Shown here piece by piece: positions 55,174 to 64,000 of a stretch of DNA of 64,000 nt. The stretch is from the NCBI GenBank assembly GCA_003116975.1, contig BGKB01000189.1:113703-177702 (forward strand), in the 5' to 3' direction. Source of the DNA: Aurantiochytrium sp. KH105. Lineage: Eukaryota > Sar > Bigyra > Thraustochytrida > Thraustochytriidae. The notes beneath the pieces were generated by a model. It worked only from the letters and a program-made list of their open reading frames with translations. It had not been told where the DNA came from and ran no database searches. The first letter of the stretch is position 1. Each line of letters opens with the position of its first letter. The translations under genes and the position numbers were made by a program.

Positions 55174-56157
55174 TTAGTTCATCTTCTTCTCGACAGTCTC
55201 CTTGGCGTCCTGGGCCTTGGACTCGACCTTGTTCTTGGCCTGCTCCGCGGCGTTACGGACGTCGCTGGCGTCAGTGTTCTTCACAGCCTCCGAGGCGTTC
55301 TCGACCTCGTCCTTGGCCTTGCCCATGATGGCCTCAGCCTTGGACTTGATAGCCTCCTTGGTGTTCTCAGCGATGACCTTGAGGTCCTCGGCGTCCGGAG
55401 CATCGCGCTTAAGGTCGTGCGTGATGTTTTGCACGCCCTCCTTGACGTCGTGCGCCACCTCGACAACCTTGGAGTCCTCGCCAACGACCTCCTTGGTCTT
55501 GGCCTTAATAGCCTCCTTGGTGTTCTCAGCAATGGTCTTGAGGTCCTCGGCGTCCGGGGCATCGCGCTTAAGGTCGTGCGTGATGTTCTGCACGCCCTCC
55601 TTGACGTCGTGGGCCACCTCGGAGGCCTTACCGGTCACGGATCCAGCCTCGCCCTTGAGCTCCTGGGCCTTGCTCTCGGCCTCGCTCTTGAGCTCGCCGG
55701 CCTTGCTCTCGGCCTTGCTCTTGAGCTCGCCGGCCTTGTCCTCGGCCTCGGCAAACTTGTCCTTGGCGAATCCCTCAGCCTCGCGAGCAGCGCTCTCAGC
55801 CTGGTTGTGCGCCTCGCGCTCAGCCTTGAAGGCCTCGTCGGCGTAGGTGTTTCCACTCTCGCCCTCGGGCACCTGGTGCTGCTGCGCCGCGGCGTTGTGC
55901 GCGAAGCGGCTGCCGGTAGCATTGTGATGGGCGGCGCCCTTGGCGTCGTTGATGGCCTCGCTCTTGGACACGCCCTCGCGCTCCGAGTCAGGGACCAAGG
56001 TGTTCTTGGTGTTGTCTCCGCCGCGGTTCGCCGCGCTCGAAAATGCACGCCAGGCGGTCTGCGTCGTCGCCGTCGACGTCGTCGCCAGAGGCCGCGCCGT
56101 CTGCGTCGTCGCCAGGCTGCGAAGGCCGCGCATGAGTGCCGCTTGCCGCATCATCAT
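55174..56157 (-). CDS. mitochondrial LEA-like (late embryogenesis abundant) protein
   Basis: 327 residues. The first 45 residues are Arg/Ser/Thr/Ala-rich without acids and end near RAFSSAANRG, a classic mitochondrial presequence. From about 120 on it is almost entirely Ala/Lys/Glu/Asp with 11-mer-like amphipathic periodicity (KAGELKSKAESKAGELKSEA), as in group 3 LEA proteins, which protect membranes and proteins during drying, salt or cold stress. A roughly 65-residue block occurs twice: each copy has VAHDVKEGVQNITHDLKRDA then PDAEDLK, IAENTKEAIK. No Cys or Trp after the presequence region. The nucleotide sequence of the repeat is also nearly identical, so the duplication is recent or homogenised. 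CAG runs precede the start codon. Confidence 0.85.
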   Translation of the reverse strand: MMMRQAALMRGLRSLATTQTARPLATTSTATTQTAWRAFSSAANRGGDNTKNTLVPDSEREGVSKSEAINDAKGAAHHNATGSRFAHNAAAQQHQVPEGESGNTYADEAFKAEREAHNQAESAAREAEGFAKDKFAEAEDKAGELKSKAESKAGELKSEAESKAQELKGEAGSVTGKASEVAHDVKEGVQNITHDLKRDAPDAEDLKTIAENTKEAIKAKTKEVVGEDSKVVEVAHDVKEGVQNITHDLKRDAPDAEDLKVIAENTKEAIKSKAEAIMGKAKDEVENASEAVKNTDASDVRNAAEQAKNKVESKAQDAKETVEKKMN

Positions 56158-57689
56158 TCTTCTCCTTGTTCTTGCGCTCTCGCGTCTGCCGAGCTGCTAC
56201 TGCTGCTGCTGCTGCTGTTGCTGCTCTTGATCTGCTGCTGTGCTGGGCCGGATTCCTTTCTTGCACGTGTTTTCGATTTGGTTTTGCTTCGCAGCGACCT
56301 CGGGCAAGCCACGCCTCCCGAGCGCACCGCTCCGGCTCCGTGCGCCCAAAGCTTCGCGCGGCGGCCGCAGGTGATGCTCAGGCCCTGCACGCACTGCGCG
56401 AAGAAGAAGAAGAAGAAGAAGAAAAAGAGGAAGACGAAAAGGAGGAAGAGCGGCAGGGCACCAGGCACGCAAGCGGCCGCGCGAAGACCGCCGCTGTGTG
56501 CAGGCAGAGGGAAGTCGGCGGGCACTGTGTGCCGTGCGTGCCACGGTGCTTGTGTGTGTGGGACCGCGAGACTGGCAGGCGCAGTCTCGGTCAGTCTTGC
56601 GCGCGGTGCGGCCGCGGCTGCAGCGGCATGTCGCACCGCCGCCGCTGATGAAGCCGGAGGTGTGTATGTTAGTCTCCTCCGCGGCTACGAGCTTGGCGCA
56701 GCGAGCGAGAGCGACCGCGACGCTGGCCGCGCTGCCGCCACGGCCGACGCGAGACGGGAGCCGTGTGAGATTCACCTCGGAGTTGCTCGCAGAGGCGCGG
56801 AAGAGGAAGAGAGCGGGCGAAAGTGAAGAGAAGGGGGAGGCGGTGCGGTCCGCTGCGCCTCGCGCGAACGCGTGAGCTTCGCGCGGGCCAGGCCTGCGCA
56901 CGCCGGCGCGAACGCGCGGCGAAGGGCGCGGGAGGGGCGGCCGCGAGGGCGACCGCGTACGCCGAGGAAAGGAGCTGCACCGTCGAGAGGCTCGCCGAGA
57001 GCGGCAGCGGCTCCACGGGCGCCACGAAATGCTGTATAAGAAGCCGCAAGACGGCCATTTATGGCATTGCGCTCTGCCAGCAGCAGCCGGGGTACATGCT
57101 ACCTCGCTGCAGCCGCAGCTGCAGCTGGCGCTGGTTGAGCTCGGCGAAGAAGGCGTAACGTAAATGAGAGCGAAGGAGGGCGAGCAAAGGACCAAGAAAG
57201 AGAGCGAGCGACAGCGACAGGGATAGGGACTGCGAGGGGGCGATGATGAACAGGAGCTCCCAGAACGTGCGCAAAACTTTGCCTACCATCCTCATCTCTA
57301 CTGGCACTAGCCATGCCCGCCCAACCATGCTATACACGGCCTACGTATAATACCACCAGAGAATTTCGTGCACGCGCGCCCCCTTTCTTCGACGCATTGT
57401 TGGCCGGGTCTTGTGGACAGCACATGAGACTCGAAGGGACGACAAGCTTCTGGTAGCCTAGTGTAGGCTGGCCAATCAAGGTTGCAAGGTTGACGACGGC
57501 ACAGATACGAAAAGAACCAAAGGATCCGTCTGTCCACGACGCGCGACCGGCCGACCAGACGCGAGCCCGGAGAGCGGCCCCTTGCGAGCGGCCGCTCGTT
57601 GACTCGCCCGCATCTGGCTGCACGCCCGCCCGCGTTTCTTACGCCCACGCGCGCGGAGAGAGTTTGAGTTTGAGCGGGCGACCGGCGCC
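56158..57689. other. divergent upstream region, LEA gene and SBF2-like gene
   Basis: 1.5 kb, GC-rich, with CAG/CTG runs (56193-56243), an AAGAAG tract near 56400-56450 and many long overlapping frames of Arg/Ala/Ser composition on both strands. None is recognisable. Confidence 0.55.
56193..56243 (-). repeat. CAG-rich tract in the LEA gene 5' leader
   Basis: CAG runs on the coding strand, the nearest about 38 nt before the start codon at 56157. Confidence 0.85.
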
Positions 57690-60142
57690 ATGGACGCGCT
57701 TGAAGACGCGCTGCGCGCCGCGGAGGATAGCAACGGTACGTGCTGAGCTGAGCTGATGCGAGCTGATGCGAGCTGATGCGAGATGCGACGAGGCGTAGAG
57801 AGCAGACGCCGCGACTTGCGTACGCCAATCCGCGTGCAGGCGCCCTGCCTCGGCCCCGTCGTCCTTCCTGATAAAGACGATGTCGATGAAGCATGGAAAG
57901 CTAACGAAGACAAGATACGACCCCTTCATCGTATGCATGTATGCATGCAGACGGGCGCGAGGTGGGACGCGTCCTGAGCCAACAAGCCCAAGTTCTGGCT
58001 TGCGAAGGCGAACGCGGCAAAGCGGCCGCCAAACTCGAACTCGCCGCAGAAGCCTTTCGCGCCGCCGGTGACTCGACCAACGAGTCGTTAACGCTGAGAA
58101 CTCTGGAGAGTGTCTACTCAGAACTCCGTGGCGGAGCGCTTCAGGCCGTGCGCGAGCGCATCGAATTCCTCGCAGACGATGCGGCTCAAAAAGAAGTCTC
58201 AAATTCAGCTGGTGAAGACGCGGCCCCGTCCACTGGCTTTGGCAAGACGAGCGCGAGCCCACGCGGAGCCGGCGCGCGACTCGTGTCCAGCTTCATGAGC
58301 ATTCTCAGTAACGGCGTCAACGACCTTCGCCAAGTCGAAAAGGACAAACGTGAACTGCGCAACCTCGTCGCATTGGCGCGCACCCAAGACGCGAACGAAA
58401 CGTACATGCAGCGTCACCTACTTCAGGTCCGATTCGAGCAGCTCCCGTTTGCCAAAATCGAGCATCGCGTTATCAAGGCTGCAAATGCCACCTTTGACGC
58501 ACTTGAAGAGCGTGCTCAGCGTCTCCAGTCATCTTTGCACGAACTCTCTCTTCTCATTGGATCGCAGCGCCAGCGCCAAACGCATGGGCCTGGACCGCGC
58601 CCAGAGCTCGAAACCTTTTTGTTCTTTCTTGACGCTTGGGATGACGCACAGATCAAATGGGCCGAAAGAGCTACCGTGCTTACACAGCGGGTCAAGGATC
58701 ATGCCATGGCGCCACTTGCGGCGCTGCGAGCTGCTCACAAGTCACTCTGCAAGCATTACGTTTCGCAACGTGCGCATTACGAGCGCCTCGTTATTGACGC
58801 TCAAATCTCCCTCGAGCAAGAGCGGAGAGAAGAGGAAGAGTACGGTGGGAGTGTCGGGGAGATTTTACGTGCGCAGCAGCGTCTCGAAGCTGCTCATGGC
58901 GCCTTCAAGGCGGCGCATCAGCGATCGTGCCGTGAGCTTCAGATTATCGAGCAGCTTCGCATCGAGGTGCTCACCTATGTCGCACGAGTGCTCCTCGACA
59001 CTCAGCTCGAGCTCGCTAATGCTGGAAGCGACGCTTCTCACAGTGCACAAGCCTCGCTACAGACTGTGGAGGCTGCCTCGGACGTTCGCGCTTTTTGCAA
59101 TCGCACGCTCATTGCCGCGGTCCTCTCTGGTAAGGAACCTGCCAGTGCGCTGCTACGCCAAGGGTCTTCGCGTCCCACGGCATCGAGCAGCTCTGGCAAG
59201 ACTTGTGCGAAAGCGGAAGAGCCTTCGCTCGAAGATCCGGATCCATCGACCGCAACAGGAGTACATACCCGAGACTTGTCCACGACAGCAAGCATGATCG
59301 AGAAGGAACAAGAGGACGAAAAAGACGGCAACCAAGGCGAAGAGACTGAGAAGCTTGATGCAAACGTTGCTACCCTCGTCAAAGATTTGCGCCAAGGAAG
59401 AGAGTCATCTCCGGAGGTCATTGGTCAGCTTTGCGAGGCTTTTCAAAAGCGCAGTGTGCGAAGGGACTTTCTTCTGGGTCTGAACCGTCTTCGAGCCCAG
59501 CAGACGCGGCTCGCCTCGCTCAACCAACTCGTTTTGCTCATGATTGGCTTTCTTGATGCCGTTTACATTGAAGGCGACGTAAAGTCTGCCAAAATGGCGC
59601 TCATCCTTGCCGAGACCTTTTATACCCTCGACGAAGGCTCCGAACAGCAGCAGCAGCAACAGCAGCAGCAAGACGCTGGAAAGCACGCTGACGACAATGC
59701 AGCAGACCAAGACAGTGGTTCGATAGAAAAGCAAGACGGGGCGACGATGGGCGTCTCGCAGGCCCAAACTATCGGTTCCTCAGCGAAGCGAGTCTATGTC
59801 CAAGATCATATTAAGGACCATGGTATCTGGAAATCGCCTCACTTCTGGGAAGAAACGTTTTTCCTGGCTTTACGCGAGGAAGTCCATCGTAACGTTGTCA
59901 CCGCAGAGAATGGCTCCGACGCACAATGCCGCCGTCGTCTCTCAAGCGAAAATTTTACTCACATCGCCTTTGCGCAGGTCTCTTCCTCGGCCTTTAACAT
60001 GTCCTCACTCGGACTTCCGCCCGCGCAGGTGGGCCGCTTCTTGGCCCACGCCGCCCTCTTTGCTGGTCTTGATAAGGGCCGCCTCGTCGATCTTCAGGCC
60101 AGTCTTGGCATTCCCGCTGAAGAGGGGGCCCAATCAAAGTGA
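57690..60142 (+). CDS. coiled-coil (BAR-like) protein with C-terminal SBF2/KIAA0513-like region, two exons
   Basis: Exon 1 is 57690-57735 (MDALEDALRAAEDSN), exon 2 57951-60142; joined, 745 residues. The donor GTACGT and acceptor ATGCAG give phase 1, and the split Asp codon leads into DGREVGRVLSQQAQ. Residues 1-60 form a helical hairpin like an MIT or TPR unit. About 100-350 is a long helical region of BAR-like character (for example WDDAQIKWAERATVLTQRVK, PLAALRAAHKSLCKHY); this call is by composition only. A disordered Ser/Glu linker follows. About 475-640 resembles the SBF2/KIAA0513 domain: RRDFLLGLNRLRAQQTRL, LMIGFLDAVYIEGDVKSAKM, a poly-Gln insert, then VYVQDHIKDHGIWKSPHFWE. SBF2 regions occur in DENN/myotubularin-related traffic proteins, so a membrane-traffic role is likely. 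An ATG at 57941 opens the main frame but lies inside the intron. Confidence 0.82.
57736..57950 (+). other. intron 1 of the SBF2/KIAA0513-like gene
   Basis: 215 bp, GTACGT donor, CATGCAG acceptor, phase 1. It carries an 11-bp GAGCTGATGCG repeat just after the donor. Confidence 0.82.
57747..57782 (+). repeat. 11-bp GAGCTGATGCG tandem repeat inside an intron
   Basis: Three full copies plus part copies, 11-60 bases after the splice donor at 57736. Confidence 0.9.
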
Positions 60143-60640
60143 AAGCCGTGACCACAAAGCATGGAAATGGAGAGGGGGTGCAGATGGCGCAAGCGCTATG
60201 CTTTAAGCCCCCCTTTGCTGGGGTCACCCAGCGCGAAAGTTACAAAAAAGTCCTTGTGTGCCCACTTCCGGAACGCGTTTTCACAACGGATCTCTGTTCT
60301 TGCGGACGCGCGGCGCGGACCATGTGCGCAGGCGGCGCGGGCACACCTACGCACCCACGCACGCACGTAGGCATGGACCAGCGGAGCAAGGGACCCAGGA
60401 CTCGAGCCAACGGCGCAGCCCAGGTGCGCGCCATCCATTTGCCTGCCTTTTGTCTATGTCTATTTGTCTGATCATCAATAGAGTTGGCTTGCGCAAAGAA
60501 GGCTGGCTCGCTTGCTTTGGGCAGAAAAGACTTGCTGGGTCCAGGCAGGACCGCGCCACGAGACAACATCGCGAGCGCTCTGCGCATTCACAGATTCGTC
60601 CGTGCCTGGCTGCCGGCTGACCGCCTAGGCGCGCGCAATC
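60143..60640. other. intergenic region
   Basis: About 500 bp between two plus-strand genes; no gene or notable repeat seen. Confidence 0.65.
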
Positions 60641-62725
60641 ATGGCGACGCGAAGGCGCGAACGCATGCCACAAACTGGCACCACGAACCGCGCCGGAGCT
60701 GGGGTCTCGCAGCTAGCGCTGGAGCATAAAGCGCAGTTCAGGCCACATACCCGGGCCGCGACCGCGCAGGGACGCAGAGAAGAGCAAGGACGGCGTGTGC
60801 TTGCCAAGGTCCAGTCTGCACCGGCTCTTGCTAAATTCCGCACCGCGCAAGAGATTTTGTCCAAACGACCCATGCGCCGGAAAAAGTCTCAGTACTTGCT
60901 CAATCAACGCGTAGGAACGAGCAAAGAAAAGAACCTTTCCGCTGTCGAGGCTCTCGTTGAATCGCTCTCTGCGAGCCTTCAGCAGCGTTATACAGGCAAA
61001 CGCTCGCTGCGCAAAGTCTTTCTCGCGTGGGACATCAATCGCGACGGCTACGTCGACCCCTTCGAGCTCAAAGCAATTTTCAACAAGTGTGGATGCTGCA
61101 TCTCTATTCCGCAGGCACAAGAGGTTTGTAGGTACTTTGGTTCCACTCGTGAGGATCGAATCCCTTATGATGGTTTCATTGACCTTATCTTTCGCGAAGA
61201 CGATGAGATTGAGGCCTCGGTGGAGCGCAGCATGGTGGAGAAGCTTAGCGACCGCTTACGCGACCTCGGCATCAGCGAGGAGGAAATTAAGCGCGCCTCG
61301 GAAGACCACGGCGTCGAGATGCCTCTCGTAGAGATTGTCTTGCGTCTCAAGCAAAAGTTTCAAGCCAAGCGGTCGCTTGCAGACGAATTCCGCAAGATTG
61401 ACGAGAATCACGATGGAACCTTGTCGGTACAAGAGCTGCACGACTTCATGCTCCGGCAGAACATTGAGGTGCCAAAGTCGTCTCTTGCGGAGTTATTTCG
61501 GCGGTTCGACAAGTCTTCGGATGGCTCGATCGAGTATGCGGAGTTCATCAATCTCGTATTTCCCGAGCGCGACGTGGGCGCGTACAAACGATTGACGCCA
61601 CGGCTGAACGGAGACGACGAGAGCGACGAAGAAGAGCTGGACGAAGCTGCGCGGCGTGCTCTCGCGGCTCGCGGCAGAGAAAAGGTGCGCCGTGTATCTT
61701 TTGGAAATCCAGATGTGCTTGCGGATCTCTCGGATAGTCTTGCCACTGGCGTGAAATCAGCGCTCATTACCGCTCGCATCCGCAAAGAGATCTCGCAGCG
61801 TCTCTCGGAGGATTTTGCGTCGGTTGCCAGTGCATTCGACTCGATCGATTCCAACAAGGATGGCCGCATTTCGTACGGTGAATTCAAGGCGGCCTTGCTT
61901 GCCTTGAACCTGAACCTGAAGGAAAGCGACGCTGATATTTTCCTTCGGTACATTGACCAGGATGGAAGCGGCTACGTGGACTACGAAGAGTTCAAAGATT
62001 GCATCGAGGGCAAGTTCGGGTCGAATGAGGTCTCAGGCCTCGCGGCGGCGCCTTCGGGATCCGGCGCGCACGGCGACGATGACGGGCCAATGACGCGCAT
62101 GCAACAGCAACTGCGCGAGCACCTTGCAGCAAGCCCAGACCACGAAGTCGGAAACCTTCGCACGGCGACGGCGTCGAACGTCGGTCTCGCGTTTAGCAAC
62201 CGTTTGCCGAATAAAGTTGAAATGGCGCGCATTCAGACGAAGCGCAAGCTGTTTCCAGCCAAGCGACGGGCGTCCACAGCACCCGCGGGAACCGGTGCAA
62301 CGGGCCGTCGGCCTAGCTTTGACGTGTCGAGTCTTCGAGAGGCACTTCCGCAGCCGCGACGAGACAAGCACAGGCCGCAACACGATACAACCTATCTCGT
62401 ACGGCCCGATCCGGCAACGCTCGCCAAGGTGGGCGTCGTCGGCAATTACACGTATGCAGGAGGCGAGAAGGCTCGCTTTCAGCCCGAAACGCAACGCCAG
62501 TTCTCGCTTTCACGAGATGCAGCATATCACCGGCAGCCCGAGCAGGTCAAGAAGCGCGAGCTGTACGAGACGCGTCTCACGAAAATGCGCGAGACGATGC
62601 GTCGCTACAATGATCGTCCGTTGCCCCGAATGGAGGATCCGGACTTGCATCTCAAGACTCTTCTCAAGCAGCGTCTCAATTACTACACGAGGCTCGAGAA
62701 AATTGTAGCCAAGGAGGCATTCTAG
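60641..62725 (+). CDS. multi-EF-hand calcium-binding protein
   Basis: 694 residues. Five canonical 12-residue EF loops, each ending in Glu: 131-142 (DINRDGYVDPFE), 254-265 (DENHDGTLSVQE), 290-301 (DKSSDGSIEYAE), 403-414 (DSNKDGRISYGE) and 439-450 (DQDGSGYVDYEE). A degenerate partner lies near 167-178. Loops 2-3 and 4-5 are spaced as EF pairs. The N-terminal 100 residues are basic. The C-terminal 230 residues are basic with a conserved-looking segment (TYLVRPDPATLAKVG, then FQPETQRQFSLSRDAAYHRQ) and a coiled tail, in the style of axonemal or cytoskeletal calcium sensors. No kinase or membrane segment. Likely a calcium-responsive cytoskeletal protein; the partner is unknown. Confidence 0.9.
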   Translation: MATRRRERMPQTGTTNRAGAGVSQLALEHKAQFRPHTRAATAQGRREEQGRRVLAKVQSAPALAKFRTAQEILSKRPMRRKKSQYLLNQRVGTSKEKNLSAVEALVESLSASLQQRYTGKRSLRKVFLAWDINRDGYVDPFELKAIFNKCGCCISIPQAQEVCRYFGSTREDRIPYDGFIDLIFREDDEIEASVERSMVEKLSDRLRDLGISEEEIKRASEDHGVEMPLVEIVLRLKQKFQAKRSLADEFRKIDENHDGTLSVQELHDFMLRQNIEVPKSSLAELFRRFDKSSDGSIEYAEFINLVFPERDVGAYKRLTPRLNGDDESDEEELDEAARRALAARGREKVRRVSFGNPDVLADLSDSLATGVKSALITARIRKEISQRLSEDFASVASAFDSIDSNKDGRISYGEFKAALLALNLNLKESDADIFLRYIDQDGSGYVDYEEFKDCIEGKFGSNEVSGLAAAPSGSGAHGDDDGPMTRMQQQLREHLAASPDHEVGNLRTATASNVGLAFSNRLPNKVEMARIQTKRKLFPAKRRASTAPAGTGATGRRPSFDVSSLREALPQPRRDKHRPQHDTTYLVRPDPATLAKVGVVGNYTYAGGEKARFQPETQRQFSLSRDAAYHRQPEQVKKRELYETRLTKMRETMRRYNDRPLPRMEDPDLHLKTLLKQRLNYYTRLEKIVAKEAF

Positions 62726-62827
62726 CGAAGCCGGTTTCTCTTGCGAAATATGAATGTGTATTTCCTTGGGTTTGTATGCGAACACAAGACGAAAGAGCTG
62801 AGCTGGTGGACAGTGACAAAGATGATG

Positions 62828-62853
62828 TTTTTGTTTTGTTTTGTTTTGTTTTG
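62828..62853 (+). repeat. (TTTTG)n repeat
   Basis: Four to five units in the 3' flank of the EF-hand gene. Confidence 0.9.
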
Positions 62854-63418
62854 GAGTTTTGATTTGTGATTGGCTGATACTTTTGTGTTGTGTGAGAAAT
62901 TGGGTGTGTGAGGGGGTTTATATATGTACGAAGTCAAGAAATTGCACGGGTCCTCGCACCAAACATTGAACATGCCTTCTCAGGGGAGAGAGTGTACTGC
63001 TGGGGTCGCAGCTCTCGTTCTGAAAAAAAGAGTGGAGGATCTCGGCCCACGTTTTTCTATTTTCCGGCAGCGAAACGTTTGGCATTGATTGGAAAGTCTC
63101 ACGCAAAAAAAGAAACACAAACACTCACACACGAACACGCACGTGGCATGGCAGACGGAAGCAAGTGAAAGGAGAATTCTCGTGATGACGAGAGTCGCAG
63201 CACAACAGCACATCTCAAGATGCGTGAAATACATTTGACCCTGACGGTAACGTTCTTGTTGGACGCGGCAGGGACCTTGTTAGGAAGGCAATAGACGCAA
63301 AAAAGAAAAGAAAAAGCGCGACACCGATGAGACGAGCGCAAAAAAAGGCATTTCAAGAAGGGAGAGGACACGATGCGGGCAGCTCGACCGATCGGTCACC
63401 CGGCATTCCGCGTGTTTC

Positions 63419-63452
63419 ACGTCTTCTTCTTCTTCTTCTTCTTCTTCTTCTT
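63419..63452 (+). repeat. (TTC)n repeat
   Basis: About eleven TTC units 35 bases from the PP2C stop codon. Confidence 0.9.
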
Positions 63453-63486
63453 TCGTTCCTCAATGCAGATAGAGAGGCCTTCTTAC

Positions 63487-64000
63487 TCATTCCTTGGAGA
63501 CGACCATGGCAGCGACGACCGTGACATCATCGAGTTTGCCACCCTCGAACAAGTACCCGGCGTTGCGGCATTGTTCACTAAAGGGCGTGATCCCAGTAGT
63601 GTTCATCCCAACAAGGTGGGCCTCCTGACAAATGCGATCTGCTACGGAGTGAAGCCAGGGACGCAACTCTGCGTCGTGCTTGACAGAGGCAGCGGAAAAG
63701 GCGCCCTGGTCCGTGGGCAGGAGCGACTGCAGTTCGAGACTGAATCTCTTGACCAGAACGCAGAGGTTCGCGTCGGAGATATTGTCGAAGACGCCGTCCG
63801 TGGCGGCGAGGATGATATCGCCCGCCTCGAGCGGGAGCTCGTAGGTCTCTGCGCGCGAGGGCTTGTCCGGGCATCCGGGGCCGAGCTGGTCTGGGCAGTT
63901 AAAGTACTTTTGCATTTCCTGCGAGCGATACATGACGTCCCACTGAATTTCGCGGGCGCGGCGTTTCTTCTTGATGGCTTCTTGTTGGCTCGCGTTGGGG
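63487..64000 (-). CDS. PTC7-type PP2C protein phosphatase, C-terminal part (cut by right edge)
   Basis: About 170 residues remain; the frame is open to the window edge and continues upstream of the internal Met at 63933 (REIQWDVMYRSQEMQKYFNC). Motifs of PPM/PP2C phosphatases of the PTC7/PPTC7 group: QKYFNCPDQLG, GDIILAATDGVFDNI with the metal-binding Asp of the DG motif, and the terminal GGKLDDVTVVAAMV with the D-D-x-T/V motif. Family members dephosphorylate Ser/Thr, and PPTC7 acts on mitochondrial proteins, including in coenzyme Q biosynthesis in yeast. The location here cannot be judged because the N-terminus is outside the window. Confidence 0.9.
   Translation of the reverse strand, partial: PNASQQEAIKKKRRAREIQWDVMYRSQEMQKYFNCPDQLGPGCPDKPSRAETYELPLEAGDIILAATDGVFDNISDANLCVLVKRFSLELQSLLPTDQGAFSAASVKHDAELRPWLHSVADRICQEAHLVGMNTTGITPFSEQCRNAGYLFEGGKLDDVTVVAAMVVSKE

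Larger units (their letters stand above)
62726..63486. other. convergent 3' flanks of EF-hand and PP2C genes
   Basis: AT-rich, with a TTTTG repeat (62828-62853) and a TTC run (63419-63452). No supported gene. Confidence 0.7.

Noticed and set aside
55165..56826. 553-codon plus-strand frame opposite the LEA gene
   Set aside because: The Leu/Val/Gly repeats are the mirror of LEA Lys/Glu/Ala repeats; the remainder is repeat-encoded.
56197..57195. 332-codon minus-strand frame upstream of the LEA gene
   Set aside because: Contains poly-Leu, poly-Gln and Ser/Arg runs from microsatellites; lies in the LEA promoter and leader region.

Overview
The window looks like nuclear DNA of a single-celled eukaryote. 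The best fit is a labyrinthulomycete (thraustochytrid-type stramenopile), inferred from gene content and style rather than from any search. Genes are mostly long single open frames with GC-rich third positions. The rare introns are short (122-215 bp) and three of four begin GTACGT. Nuclear genes for mitochondrial proteins carry presequences, the P5C dehydrogenase is of the ALDH12 type, and large multidomain LRR, ankyrin and kinase proteins occur. I see no operons, ribosome-binding sites, CRISPR arrays, rRNA or convincing tRNA genes.

Layout. 1-184: a probable fragment of a minus-strand gene running off the left edge. 994-10016: two large divergent paralogues with membrane segments and AMN1-type LRRs. 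10190-11860: ALDH12-type P5C dehydrogenase. 11861-15639: repeat-rich, no convincing gene. 15640-16872: DUF2306-type membrane protein. 16873-21054: no convincing gene. 21055-22181: complex I subunit NDUFS7, split into four exons by three short introns. 23864-26116: flavin amine oxidase. 26477-28096: FRG-domain protein. 29219-31138: RNase-inhibitor-type LRR protein. 31516-32445: 3-hydroxyanthranilate 3,4-dioxygenase. 35060-53970: a direct tandem array of five roughly 1000-residue proteins. 54424-54606: a possible small membrane protein. 55174-56157: mitochondrial LEA-like protein. 57690-60142: coiled-coil protein with a C-terminal SBF2/KIAA0513-like region and a previously hidden 46-nt first exon. 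60641-62725: five-EF-hand protein. 63487-64000: C-terminal part of a PTC7-type PP2C phosphatase, cut by the right edge.

The standout is the 19 kb array. Each member reads N-terminal membrane anchor, Blc-type lipocalin domain (G-x-W-[FY]-E-[IV]-A and a C-terminal lipocalin-like block), ankyrin-type repeats, a hydrophobic hairpin, and an ABC1/UbiB (ADCK/COQ8) atypical kinase domain. I know of no described protein with this combination. Copies 2-5 share an almost identical kinase half at the nucleotide level while their lipocalin halves differ strongly. Copies 3 and 4 are nearly identical from the end of the lipocalin domain onward. That mosaic suggests gene conversion of the kinase module with diversification of a putative lipid- or ligand-binding module. 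Copies 2-5 also replace the glycine of the UbiB KxGQ motif with alanine, whereas copy 1 keeps KFGQ.

Other themes: several mitochondrial genes (P5CDH, NDUFS7, LEA) have CAG-rich tracts just upstream of the start codon on the sense strand, and a perfect 16-bp palindrome with a second copy of its core lies upstream of the dioxygenase. High GC gives long antisense open frames opposite several real genes; these were rejected.
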